From Lachnospiraceae bacterium (GTDB lineage: Bacteria > Bacillota > Clostridia > Lachnospirales > Lachnospiraceae), in contig CAJTAL010000039.1 in NCBI GenBank assembly GCA_910574285.1, positions 1-42,722 on the forward strand: a DNA stretch of 42,722 nt, in the 5' to 3' direction. Under the pieces are notes generated by a model. That model was not told the origin of the DNA and made no database searches. It saw only the letters and a program-made list of their open reading frames with translations. Made by a program: the position numbers and the translations under genes. Shown here one piece after another: positions 1-7,052 of this stretch (the stretch's first letter is position 1; each line of letters starts with the position of its first letter).

Positions 1-87
1 AGAGAGAAAAATCTCCGAATAAAAAGTGGAAAAACAACGATGGAACATTGTCTGGCTTCTGCGGCCTGTAAGTATACGTCCAAAAAG

Positions 88-170
88 AAATCCAAACTTT
101 TTTCCTTCAAAACACTGCATTCATTGAGGTTATGAGTAAAAGTTTGGATTTTTTTGAAGTTTGGATTTTA
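88..170. repeat. 14-bp inverted repeat plus a third direct copy
   Basis: AAATCCAAACTTTT (88-101) is the exact reverse complement of AAAAGTTTGGATTT (138-151), with 36 bases between the arms. A further direct copy, AAGTTTGGATTTTA, follows at 157-170. The stretch 1-245 has no convincing gene. The only open frame is a 19-codon one at 178-237, which I do not call. The structure could be a terminator, an element end or a regulator site; its role is unknown. Confidence 0.5.
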
Positions 171-245
171 GGCCGGATGAACAATATCCGCAACCGGGCG
201 GAGAAAATCATAAACAGCGAGTTGATTTATATCTGATTGGACATG

Positions 246-277
246 GAAAGGCTAGCCGACTACTCGGCTGGCCTTTC
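246..277 (-). terminator. Terminator-like hairpin after the truncated XRE gene
   Basis: GAAAGGCTAGCCGA (246-259) and TCGGCTGGCCTTTC (264-277) form a 14-bp stem with one G-T pair and a 4-base loop. It directly follows the stop codon of the minus-strand XRE open frame. There is no long T run, so termination is probable but not certain. Confidence 0.55.
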
Positions 278-684
278 TAACCTTTCTTGCGCTCCAATAC
301 CGCCCGAATCGTGGCAACGGCGATTTCCTGCTGGCCGGGCGATGTACTTTCCCACAGCTCTGCCAGCTCCCGTATTTTGCTGACCTCACTATCTTCCAGC
401 GCATCCCGCAGCAGATAATCAGGGGAGATTTTCAGTGCGTTGCAGATATTGATAAATACGGGCAGACTGGGAACCTTTGTCCCGCCCTCAATCTGCCGGA
501 GATAAGTTGCGTTGATATTGCAAAGTTCCGAGAGTCTGTACGCCGTGAAATGCCAGCAGGGGCAGCTTACCATCACGAAAGACGGAACAAGAGCAGATTC
601 AGGGGAATAATGTTTATCACGGTAAAATGAATTTTTTGTAAAATTTATTCCCGATGGAAAGTGATTGCGGTATAATAGAGCCAT
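277..684 (-). pseudogene. 5'-truncated XRE-family regulator
   Basis: The open frame codes 135 residues. From about residue 47 on (FTAYRLSELCNINATYLRQI...) it reads as an XRE-type helix-turn-helix DNA-binding domain followed by a short acidic tail ending in LERKKG, like the small repressors carried by clostridial integrative elements. Residues 1-46 do not resemble the start of such a protein: the first recognition helices are missing, and this stretch is Phe/Pro/Ser-rich. On the opposite strand the same DNA carries the likely promoter of the next gene (TATAAT at 671-676). I infer that the native 5' end was lost by rearrangement and the frame merely stays open into foreign DNA. A short protein from an internal ATG cannot be excluded. 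Confidence 0.6.
648..676 (+). promoter_or_regulatory. Possible promoter of the coiled-coil gene
   Basis: A perfect -10 box TATAAT (671-676) lies 60 bases before the start at 736. The -35 position 17 bases upstream (TTCCCG, 648-653) is poor, so the call rests mostly on the -10 box. Confidence 0.35.
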
Positions 685-735
685 TGAAAATAGGTACTTG
701 TAGTGCTGATAAATTCTGAAAGGAGAAAAGATATT

Positions 736-1047
736 ATGAATATTGATAGAGAGGAATATATTAAAAGTCTGGAGGAAAGAATAGAAAAACTCGAAAAACT
801 ATTTGAACATTTATGTATTGATCAATGTAAAGAGATAGCATTTACTAAGTGTTCCTTGGGAGATATCAAACTTGGTGATAATTGCAATATCACATTGAAG
901 AACTGCCCTGTTGGAGGCGTGATATCAGATATTGAAGATGCAGAAAGTAGAGTTGATGATTTGGAAAATAGGATAGAGGATATATTGAATGACATTGATG
1001 AAGCAGGAATTCGTTTGGATACATTGAAAAATGATTCTGAATGCTAA
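736..1047 (+). CDS. Small coiled-coil protein of unknown function
   Basis: The protein has 103 residues. I place the start at ATG 736 because AAAGGAGA lies just upstream; an upstream GTG at 703 has no such site. The sequence has two acidic heptad-rich segments (about residues 8-27 and 66-97) separated by a Cys-containing middle with an alternating pattern (KCSLGDIKLGDNCNITLKNC) that resembles a short beta-solenoid or pentapeptide-like stretch. No family is recognised. It is the first gene of a same-strand run with the deaminase-like, the putative ADP-ribosyltransferase-like and the GNAT genes, separated by short gaps, so they may form one transcript. It could be a trimeric scaffold or adaptor; this is only inference. 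Confidence 0.6.
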   Translation: MNIDREEYIKSLEERIEKLEKLFEHLCIDQCKEIAFTKCSLGDIKLGDNCNITLKNCPVGGVISDIEDAESRVDDLENRIEDILNDIDEAGIRLDTLKNDSEC

Positions 1048-1075
1048 ATTTTAATATATTAAGGAGAGCAAAACA

Positions 1076-1468
1076 GTGAACAAAGAATGGAAAAGGTTAT
1101 ATGAAGAAGCAATGAGCGTTTTGAATCCCCATGATGTTTCAAATAAAATGTGGGTAGGGAGTGTGGCATCTGCCGTACTCACGAAAAAAGGTAATATTTA
1201 TAAGGGTATATGCATTGACACGGATGGCTCTATAGGGATGTGCGCGGAAAGAAATGCTTTATCAACAATGCTTACATATGGCGAAAGTGAGATTACAAAA
1301 GTGGTTTCAGTATATAAAGATGGAAATATAATTCCATCTTGTGGTATTTGTAGAGAATTTATGATGCATTTAGGCGGAGATGTGGAAAATATTGAAATTT
1401 TATTGGATAAAGAAGGGCGGACAACAAGATTGATTGATTTGATGCCTGAATATCCACGACATAAATAA
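1076..1468 (+). CDS. Cytidine/blasticidin deaminase-like protein
   Basis: The protein has 130 residues and starts at GTG 1076 behind AGGAGA. It carries the zinc deaminase signature: CAERNA (Cys56 and catalytic Glu58) and SCGICRE (Cys89 and Cys92), with the usual spacing of the cytidine deaminase superfamily. Such enzymes hydrolyse the amino group of cytidine, deoxycytidine or aminoacyl-nucleoside antibiotics such as blasticidin S. The usual PCG is SCG here, and the partner sequence before CAER is short, so it is probably not the housekeeping Cdd. The neighbours are uncharacterised accessory genes and a double acetyltransferase, which fits nucleoside-antibiotic detoxification. That role is inferred from context. 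Confidence 0.8.
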   Translation: MNKEWKRLYEEAMSVLNPHDVSNKMWVGSVASAVLTKKGNIYKGICIDTDGSIGMCAERNALSTMLTYGESEITKVVSVYKDGNIIPSCGICREFMMHLGGDVENIEILLDKEGRTTRLIDLMPEYPRHK

Positions 1469-1492
1469 ATTCCAGTTTAGGGGAGAGCCGTT

Positions 1493-2077
1493 ATGATACT
1501 ATATCATGGAAGCAACACCGGAAATATTAAAGTATTAAAACCGAATCAGGCTGACCATGATCGGCCATATGTGTATATGACTACAATGGATGTGGTTGCC
1601 GCATTCTATTTATGCAACGCTGTAGAAAGACCCTATTATTGGTTCCCTTATGGATTTGAAGGAGACAGTGATATACCTGTCTATCACGAACTGTACCCGA
1701 ATGCGCTGAGAGAAGTATCGGAAGGTGTCAGTGGATATATCTATGAAGTACTTGCAGAAGAAAACCAGGTCATTCCATTTAAAAATATACCCTGTGCAAG
1801 ACTGGCGACAGAACCTGTTGAAGTGACAAAATTCATATGGGTAGAGAATGCATATGCGCTGTTTATGGAATATGTGAAGCAGGGTAAAATGAAAGTGGGG
1901 CATTTTGAAGATAAATCAGAAAAACAGCTGGATTGGTGGTACTCATGCTGCATCGAATACTTAAAGGAAAAGCATATGATAGAAACCCCGGATTGTTCCT
2001 ATGCTTCGTTTATAAAATCAAAATTGCCGGGGGTGTGGGAAAGATATATTGCAGAATGCATTTTGCGGAGGGAATAA
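1493..2077 (+). CDS. Hypothetical protein, possibly ADP-ribosyltransferase-like (DUF3990-type)
   Basis: The protein has 194 residues and starts at ATG 1493 behind a GGGGAGAG site. It opens with MILYHGSN and has a later YMTT segment. This YHGS...(Y/F) opening is typical of small ADP-ribosyltransferase-fold families such as DUF3990 and related toxins, where the His contacts NAD. I see no clear catalytic Glu motif, so activity cannot be claimed. The C-terminal part is Trp- and Tyr-rich (WWYSCC) and probably helical. It lies 24 bases after the deaminase-like gene and 3 bases before the GNAT gene, which indicates co-transcription. An uncharacterised family without enzymatic activity is the alternative. 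Confidence 0.5.
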   Translation: MILYHGSNTGNIKVLKPNQADHDRPYVYMTTMDVVAAFYLCNAVERPYYWFPYGFEGDSDIPVYHELYPNALREVSEGVSGYIYEVLAEENQVIPFKNIPCARLATEPVEVTKFIWVENAYALFMEYVKQGKMKVGHFEDKSEKQLDWWYSCCIEYLKEKHMIETPDCSYASFIKSKLPGVWERYIAECILRRE

Positions 2078-2080
2078 TCC

Positions 2081-3088
2081 ATGGAAACAAAAGATTTGAT
2101 ATTGAGAAACTGGCAGGATAGCGACGCAAAGGCTTTATATGAAATGTGTCTTGACGAGACTTTGAGAAAAAGTGGGATTGATTTCTACAATTCGATTACT
2201 GACAGCCGGAATACCATCCAATGTTGGAAGAATGACAAGGGCTTTAAAGTGATTGCCGATAAAAGAAACGATAATTTTATAGGATTTATAAGCCTGGGTG
2301 GTATGAACCGATATGACGGCTATATGGAAATAGAGTATGCTGTCGCTGCCAGGTATCGGAATAACGGCTACGCAATGCAGGCTGTGCAAAGGATGCTTGA
2401 TTATGGATTCAAAGAGATGAATTTATCAGCCATCGCCGCATGGGTGCGGTCACATAATAAGGAAAGTATAAAAGTTTTGGAAAAATGTTCCTTTACCTAT
2501 GAAGGCAGATTGAGAAAGCACGCCCGCGATAAAAGCGATACACTGTGTTATTCTGTTTTAAGGGAAGAATGGGAAAGGATCAGCCGTTTATACATAGATA
2601 TCCGTACCATGAATTATGATGATATCCCGTCTATTTGCAGAGCAGATGGTGACGAGAGCCAGAAGAACATCGACTATTTAAAACGGCAGTTGGATCATCA
2701 GGAAAAAGGCGAGTGTACTGCGTTGCTTGCACTGTACAACGGCGCCGTGGCAGGATATGTCTTTTTGTACTACAAATGCAGATGGGGCGGGCTGGCCGGA
2801 CATAATATTCCGGGTATCGTAGATTTGTTTGTATTCGAAAAATACCGGCGGAAGAAAATAGCTGCTATGTTATTGGATACAGCAGAAAACATCGCCAGGC
2901 AGCATTGCAATAAAATATATCTGGATGTCTGCTTAAACAGCGACTACGGACCTGCCCAGAGGTTCTATATAAAAAGAGGCTATATTCCTGACGGAAAGGG
3001 TGTGTATTACAAGGAAAAAATATATGAAACAGATGCTGTCTGCAGGAATGATGATGAGCTGACTCTATGTCTGGTAAAAGAATTGTGA
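2081..3088 (+). CDS. Double-domain GNAT N-acetyltransferase
   Basis: The protein has 335 residues, about twice the usual GNAT length. Residues 1-165 are a RimJ/RimL-like acetyltransferase (LILRNW at the start, ARYRNNGYAMQAV acetyl-CoA loop at the usual position, then NKESIKVLEKCSF). Residues about 170-335 are a second, distinct GNAT domain (VFEKYRRKKIAAMLL acetyl-CoA loop, then GPAQRFYIKRGYIPDGKG). The two domains are usually separate proteins; here they join at about residue 168 without a stop. Members acetylate protein N-termini or small amines, including antibiotics. It starts 3 bases after the preceding gene, so it is translationally linked to it. Substrates are unknown. Confidence 0.8.
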   Translation: METKDLILRNWQDSDAKALYEMCLDETLRKSGIDFYNSITDSRNTIQCWKNDKGFKVIADKRNDNFIGFISLGGMNRYDGYMEIEYAVAARYRNNGYAMQAVQRMLDYGFKEMNLSAIAAWVRSHNKESIKVLEKCSFTYEGRLRKHARDKSDTLCYSVLREEWERISRLYIDIRTMNYDDIPSICRADGDESQKNIDYLKRQLDHQEKGECTALLALYNGAVAGYVFLYYKCRWGGLAGHNIPGIVDLFVFEKYRRKKIAAMLLDTAENIARQHCNKIYLDVCLNSDYGPAQRFYIKRGYIPDGKGVYYKEKIYETDAVCRNDDELTLCLVKEL

Positions 3089-3159
3089 ATCGTATCACAA
3101 CCTACGTCAGTTTGTTTATGGCTATACAAATTTTGCGATACTATTCACAAAATAAGACA

Positions 3160-3188
3160 TTACCTTCTTTTTTATTTTTTACTATAAT
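3160..3188 (+). promoter_or_regulatory. Putative promoter of the XRE-TPR gene
   Basis: TTACCT (3160-3165) and TATAAT (3183-3188) are separated by 17 bases and lie 45 bases before the start at 3233. The -10 box is perfect; the -35 box is weak. Confidence 0.45.
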
Positions 3189-3232
3189 CTAATCCAGAAG
3201 CTTCTAAAAAATAAATTTCGAGGTGATGAGAT

Positions 3233-4156
3233 ATGGATCAAACTATTTTTTGTGAAAACTTAAAAAAATTTCGTTTGTCAAAAAATTATACACAGGAACA
3301 GGTAGCCAACCATCTGAACGTAAATGTACAGACTGTTTCGAGATGGGAATGCGGGACAACTTTGCCGGATGTTTTGACTCTTCCTGTTTTAGCAAGGCTC
3401 TATGGGGTAACGGTAGATGATTTTTACAAAAAGAGTGCAGTTGCATACAATAACTATGCACAACGTCTGGCCGCTGTTTATGAAAAGACACGGAAACCGG
3501 AAGATTTTATACATTGTCTTTTGGAGTATAAAAAGCTTATGCATGGCGGTGTACTTTCCGTGGAAGATAAATGGAATTATGCAATCATTCATCAGTGGAT
3601 GTTTGAATATTGTAAAAATACGGCGATGGAGTGGTATGATACTATTTTGAAAGAAGGCTCCGACTTTGATGAAAATTTATTCTACAGAGCCTGCGCCTGC
3701 CGTATTTCTTTCCTTTTTGCAGTGGGGAAAGGGGAGGAAGCTGTCCGCCAGCAAAAAGCAAGGGCAGAAGCAGAGCCGGAGAATCCCAAAGAAATGGATT
3801 TACTGATTGTGTCATATATTTATGCGGGTAAAATAGAGGAAGCTTACGAATGTTTTTTAAAGGCCGTAGAAAAATTTCCGGATGCCTGGGAGTTATATAT
3901 CCATGGCGGAGAAGTTTGCGGGAAGCTTGAAAAATACGATGAGGCAATCCAATATTTTGACAGAGCCGGTGCAATAGGAACACCTTTTTATGATGAGTTA
4001 TATTGTAAGGCGATGCTGTATGAGAAAACAGGGAAGTACAGGGAGGCATATAAGCTGTATCAGGAAATTGCTGAGAAACTTCGTAAAAATGGCTTTGATG
4101 TTGAAGCAGACATGGCTGAAGAAAGTGCAAAAAGGCTGGATATGAAGAAAAACTAA
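3233..4156 (+). CDS. XRE regulator with C-terminal TPR-like repeats
   Basis: The protein has 307 residues. Residues about 5-60 form an XRE helix-turn-helix (LSKNYTQEQVANHLNVNVQ, then VSRWECG), and residues about 75-300 are helical repeats of TPR type, with units such as GKIEEAYECFLKAVEKFPDAWE and KYDEAIQYFDRAG. Proteins with this layout sense a peptide or partner protein through the repeats and control nearby genes. It is preceded by GAGGTGATGAG and an own promoter. The next gene is a second XRE protein on the same strand, with its own promoter. No target is evident in the window. Confidence 0.8.
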   Translation: MDQTIFCENLKKFRLSKNYTQEQVANHLNVNVQTVSRWECGTTLPDVLTLPVLARLYGVTVDDFYKKSAVAYNNYAQRLAAVYEKTRKPEDFIHCLLEYKKLMHGGVLSVEDKWNYAIIHQWMFEYCKNTAMEWYDTILKEGSDFDENLFYRACACRISFLFAVGKGEEAVRQQKARAEAEPENPKEMDLLIVSYIYAGKIEEAYECFLKAVEKFPDAWELYIHGGEVCGKLEKYDEAIQYFDRAGAIGTPFYDELYCKAMLYEKTGKYREAYKLYQEIAEKLRKNGFDVEADMAEESAKRLDMKKN

Positions 4157-4174
4157 AACATTGGCAAATTCCAT

Positions 4175-4220
4175 CCTACATTTCGTAGTATTTCGCACCA
4201 CAGCATCTACGACAAGTAGG
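4175..4220 (+). terminator. Imperfect hairpin between the two XRE genes
   Basis: CCTACATTTCGTAG (4175-4188) and CTACGACAAGTAGG (4207-4220) pair over 14 positions, with a partly mismatched centre. Moderately T-rich sequence follows. It lies 19 bases after the stop of the first XRE gene and abuts the next promoter, so it may be a weak terminator or an operator. Confidence 0.35.
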
Positions 4221-4249
4221 TTGAATAATTTTGGCTACCAATATAAAAT
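4221..4249 (+). promoter_or_regulatory. Putative promoter of the second XRE gene
   Basis: TTGAAT (4221-4226) and TAAAAT (4244-4249) are 17 bases apart, 25 bases before the start at 4274. AAAGGAGG precedes the start codon. Confidence 0.5.
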
Positions 4250-4273
4250 AGACATGAAAGGAGGCAAGTTCAA

Positions 4274-4810
4274 ATGGAATCCAAAAAACTTGGTGAACAC
4301 ATAGCAAAGCTACGAAGGGAAAGGCATATGACGCAGACCGAACTCGCCGACAGGCTGTATATCACAGAAAAGGCGGTGAGCAAGTGGGAGTGTGGGAACG
4401 GATTTCCTGACCTTGATAATATTGGGAAGCTGGCAGCGTTTTTTGATATTTCCATAGATGAACTGTTGCAGGCCAAAGAAAAGGACAAATTAGAAACGGT
4501 GTCAGAGGAACAAATTCTGCAATTGCAGGAGGGTAATTCCCCGCTGATAAATTGTTATGAGGATATTGTTGTTTACAGTTCGTATATGGATAGTCCTTTA
4601 ATTAACAGACTGACTGTAAAATATATGGATACGATAACTCAATTTGAAGAAATCTTTTACCTTTTAGATTATTTTACACAGGAAACTTTGCAGAAGCTTT
4701 GCCTGTATCACAAAGAAAAAATTGCGGAAGATACCGATTTATCCCTTTTATTAGGCCGAATAAGCAACGACAGCTTCTCAGCCTTGTGTGAGAGCAAACA
4801 AGCGAGATAA
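4274..4810 (+). CDS. XRE-family regulator
   Basis: The protein has 178 residues. The first 62 residues form a canonical XRE domain (LRRERHMTQTELADRLYITEKAVSKWECGNGFPD), of the type often fused to a variable sensor domain in Firmicutes. Residues about 70-178 are mostly helical, without membrane segments, and match nothing I recognise. AAAGGAGG precedes ATG 4274. The domain order and length suggest a stand-alone cytoplasmic regulator. Its targets are unknown; the adjacent XRE gene is the only close neighbour on this strand. Confidence 0.75.
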   Translation: MESKKLGEHIAKLRRERHMTQTELADRLYITEKAVSKWECGNGFPDLDNIGKLAAFFDISIDELLQAKEKDKLETVSEEQILQLQEGNSPLINCYEDIVVYSSYMDSPLINRLTVKYMDTITQFEEIFYLLDYFTQETLQKLCLYHKEKIAEDTDLSLLLGRISNDSFSALCESKQAR

Positions 4811-4855
4811 ATTCAAGTTTATCAAGCCACGCTCCTAACTAAATAACACCAGCAC

Positions 4856-4903
4856 AAAACCGTTGCTACATGGAAACATACACAACCATGCAACAGCGGT
4901 TTT
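4856..4903 (-). terminator. Terminator of the mobile-element XRE gene
   Basis: AAAACCGTTGCTACATGG (4856-4873) pairs with CCATGCAACAGCGGTTTT (4886-4903) over 18 positions with a few G-T or mismatched pairs. It overlaps or directly follows the minus-strand stop codon at 4905 and ends in a T stretch on the minus strand. Confidence 0.65.
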
Positions 4904-4904
4904 C

Positions 4905-5720
4905 TTATTTCCGTTTCTTTCTCTGGCCGACATAGCTTTTGAAGAATTTGGATTTTTCAAGGATATGTACGAGCTGCCGGAACTCCACATCAGACAGCTT
5001 GCTATAATTGATACCCAGCCGCTTGCAGTAAAGCGCAGCCTGTTTTTCAAGAGGGCTTCCCTTGAAATTTGTGACATCCTCTAAATCCTGCTTCAATTCT
5101 TCGGCAATGGTAGTTGGCGGCGCACTCTCACTGTCAGACTTGTGTGTGGCACGAATATCACGGACGATTGCGCTTATATCGTCCTGTATCATGTGGCTGA
5201 AATATTCGTCATCCTCAATGTGTGCAGCCTGCAAAATCCGGAGGTACGGGTCATCTTCCCCAGGGCGGTAGCGTTCTATGATTTCGTGCCGGACGGTATC
5301 AACAAGGGAGTTGAGGTTTTGAATCTGCATGGAAGCAATCCCATCCACATAAACCTCAATGTCAGCCAGAAACTTTATAAAATCCTTGTGGGTGGCAAGT
5401 TCACACAGCAGGCGGTTGTTAATCCGGCCGCTTTTCAGAAGCGCAACCATTTCATCACTCAAATGCAGTTCTGTTAAAGGCGTGTTGGCCTGCTCCCTGT
5501 TCTCTGTCAGGCACAGGATATAATCCACAGATACCCCATAAAACTTTGCCAGCTTCAAAAGGCTCCCGTGGTTGATTTCCTTATTGTTGTTCTTATCATT
5601 TTCATAGCTTCCGAGAGCCGAGCTTGAAATACCAGTGGCCGCTTCCAGTTCTTCCAGCTTCAAATGCCGCTCCACCCGTAAATCCTTCAGCCGTTCCTGA
5701 ATTGTGGTAGCCCCTTTCAT
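4905..5720 (-). CDS. Mobile-element XRE-family regulator
   Basis: The protein has 271 residues. The N-terminal XRE domain spans about residues 8-75 (LRVERHLKLEELEAATGIS, SSALGSYEND, then GVSVDYILCLTENREQ). A long helical domain and a basic C-terminus (KSYVGQRKKRK) follow. This architecture is typical of the control gene of clostridial integrative and mobilizable elements, and it faces away from the RepA-like/DUF3847 genes as it does in those elements. Its own promoter overlaps a perfect palindrome at 5782-5797, which suggests autoregulation. The assignment to a mobile element rests on family resemblance and gene order. Confidence 0.8.
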   Translation of the reverse strand: MKGATTIQERLKDLRVERHLKLEELEAATGISSSALGSYENDKNNNKEINHGSLLKLAKFYGVSVDYILCLTENREQANTPLTELHLSDEMVALLKSGRINNRLLCELATHKDFIKFLADIEVYVDGIASMQIQNLNSLVDTVRHEIIERYRPGEDDPYLRILQAAHIEDDEYFSHMIQDDISAIVRDIRATHKSDSESAPPTTIAEELKQDLEDVTNFKGSPLEKQAALYCKRLGINYSKLSDVEFRQLVHILEKSKFFKSYVGQRKKRK

Positions 5721-5766
5721 ATTCCCTTATTCCCCTTTCCTGCGGCCAGCCTGCCGCAACAGAACC

Positions 5767-5797
5767 ATTATACCACATTCATTCCACAATCGTGGAA
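5767..5797 (-). promoter_or_regulatory. Promoter with palindromic operator candidate of the mobile-element XRE gene
   Basis: On the minus strand TGGTATAAT (an extended -10 box, TATAAT at 5767-5772) is preceded by the palindrome TTCCAC-GATT-GTGGAA (5782-5797), which covers the -35 area. A repressor bound there would block transcription, so autoregulation by the XRE protein is plausible. Confidence 0.5.
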
Positions 5798-6060
5798 AAT
5801 TTCGGATTTTGGGCTTGATTCCTACTTTGTGGATATACGGCACAGGGTACAAAAATGTCCTATGATATAGGCAGTTCATCGATGGATTATTCCAATCGAA
5901 TGACCGGCCTGTATGGGATATGCTCCCCGGCGATGTAACGCAACGACTTCCGGCAGGGAAACGGAGGAACCCTGACCGCAACGAGCGTACCAAGGAGAGC
6001 GAAACGCCGCCAAAGACGGGGGCAGGAAACGACAGCAGAAAGAACCGGCAAAAATGAACA
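5798..6060. other. Non-coding part of the mobile element
   Basis: No credible gene lies between the XRE gene (start 5720) and the small gene at 6254. Open frames on the minus strand here are Arg/Pro/Ser-rich shadows without ribosome binding sites. The stretch contains short imperfect palindromes such as CCTATGATATAGG near 5860. It is probably the control and transfer region of the element. Confidence 0.5.
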
Positions 6061-6182
6061 CCGAAACGATACCGAAACACAACAATCTCACAGGGCATAG
6101 TCTGCCCTGCCCGTAATACCAAGGGGGATTTTGGGGCGGCTCTACGGCTGTATTTCCCCTGAAAATCGCCCCGAAACGATAC
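6061..6182. other. Candidate transfer origin (oriT) repeats
   Basis: A perfect 12-bp direct repeat CCGAAACGATAC occurs at 6061-6072 and 6171-6182. Between the copies lies a perfect hairpin, CAGGGCA-TAGTC-TGCCCTG (6091-6109), and a longer imperfect inverted repeat built on GGGGCG/CGCCCC (6133-6172). A small hairpin and direct repeats just upstream of the mobilization genes are what relaxase recognition sites look like. No nick site can be named from sequence alone. Confidence 0.4.
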
Positions 6183-6197
6183 ACAAAAAACCACTGC

Positions 6198-6237
6198 CCG
6201 CCCATTCCGGCTGTTACTGCTGAATCGGGCGGTTTTT
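6198..6237 (+). terminator. Terminator-like hairpin upstream of the small Cys-rich gene
   Basis: CCGCCCATTC (6198-6207) pairs with GAATCGGGCGG (6222-6232) with one bulge, followed by TTTTT. It ends 16 bases before the start at 6254, so it may act as an attenuator for the three-gene cluster behind it. Confidence 0.55.
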
Positions 6238-6253
6238 CTATGAAGGAGGCACT

Positions 6254-6445
6254 ATGCCGAGAATGTCAAAGAAGTTGAAGAAAGAGCTTGCTTTCTTCCT
6301 GAACGACCGAGGGCGCAGAAGCTACAACGGACTTTGCCGGAAATGCCAGCATGGGTGCAAGCAGAGTTTCCGGGCTGTCATTATCGACTGCCCCCGCTAC
6401 CTATCCAAACGAGCCAAAAGGAGGACACAAATCAATGAATTGTGA
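6254..6445 (+). CDS. Small Cys-rich mobile-element protein
   Basis: The protein has 63 residues, very basic, with the cluster CRKCQHGC and a further Cys (IIDCPRY) that could bind zinc. The ATG at 6254 follows GAAGGAGGCAC. Small proteins of this kind sit directly in front of the RepA-like and DUF3847 genes in clostridial integrative elements. It overlaps the next gene by 11 bases, which indicates translational coupling. The function is unknown; DNA or RNA binding is plausible given the charge and the possible zinc knuckle. Confidence 0.65.
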   Translation: MPRMSKKLKKELAFFLNDRGRRSYNGLCRKCQHGCKQSFRAVIIDCPRYLSKRAKRRTQINEL

Positions 6446-6773
6446 ATTTATGATAGCCAGTACGCCCCTGCCGCCCTGTATGCCGCTCCCAAAGGCAATG
6501 CTCCGGCTTCCGGTCAGCAACACGGCAAAGGTCATGTACGCCCGCCTGCTGGATGAAATCCTGACAAGGGGAACCGAGGACTGCAACGGGATTCTGTTTA
6601 TCCGCTTTCCCATCATGGAGATAGCGGCCGCACTCTCCCGAAGCCCCCAGACCTGCAAGCGTTCCCTGAACGAGCTGGAACAGGCCGGGATGATAATGCG
6701 TGTCCGTCAGGGAATCGGGGAGGTCAGCCACATCTATATCCTGCTCCCCAGGGAGGACGCTGCCCATGAATGA
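6435..6773 (+). CDS. Helix-turn-helix RepA-like protein of a mobile element
   Basis: The protein has 112 residues. I choose ATG 6435 because AGGAGG precedes it by about 10 bases and translation would couple to the gene before. Residues about 25-105 form a winged helix (KVMYARLLDEILTRG, FIRFPIMEIAAALSRSPQ, CKRSLNELEQAGMIMRVRQG), as in the N-terminal domain of RepA-type replication initiators. Full initiators are longer, so this is either a short stand-alone version or a regulator of mobile-element genes. It overlaps the DUF3847 gene by 8 bases. Confidence 0.75.
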   Translation: MNCEFMIASTPLPPCMPLPKAMLRLPVSNTAKVMYARLLDEILTRGTEDCNGILFIRFPIMEIAAALSRSPQTCKRSLNELEQAGMIMRVRQGIGEVSHIYILLPREDAAHE

Positions 6774-7050
6774 GAAGCTGGAAAAACTGAATCAGGAGAT
6801 TGAAAAGACCGAAGCCAGACTGCGGCGGGCGCAGCATAAGGAGAAAATGCTGGAACACCAGATAAAGACACTGAACCGGAAGGAACGGACGCACCGGCTC
6901 TGTACCAGAGGGGCAATGCTGGAAAGCCATCTACCCCACCCGGAAGCCGTGACGGATGAACAGGTCAGCACCATTTTAAAAGTAATGTTCCACCGGAGCG
7001 ACACCAAATGTCTTTTGGAACAGGTTCTTACAGAAAACCAGGAGGGTTAA
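6766..7050 (+). CDS. DUF3847 family mobile-element protein
   Basis: The protein has 94 residues and starts at ATG 6766 inside the end of the preceding gene. The N-terminal half is a coiled coil (KLNQEIEKTEARLRRAQHKE), followed by the conserved RKERTHRLCTRGAMLE block of DUF3847. In intact elements this gene lies just before a MobA/MobL relaxase gene, so the protein is thought to belong to mobilization. Here no relaxase follows: three bases after the stop codon a sugar ABC permease begins. The end of the protein may therefore be a junction product. Confidence 0.8.
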   Translation: MNEKLEKLNQEIEKTEARLRRAQHKEKMLEHQIKTLNRKERTHRLCTRGAMLESHLPHPEAVTDEQVSTILKVMFHRSDTKCLLEQVLTENQEG

Positions 7051-7052
7051 AA

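Noticed and set aside
5727-6205. Two long minus-strand open frames in the mobile-element spacer
   Set aside because: They are Arg/Pro/Ser-rich with no recognisable domain and no ribosome binding site, and they cover the repeats and terminator of the control region.
7008-7052. Permease start at ATG 7008
   Set aside because: It would add 15 residues encoded by the end of the DUF3847 gene, while GTG 7053 has a good ribosome binding site.
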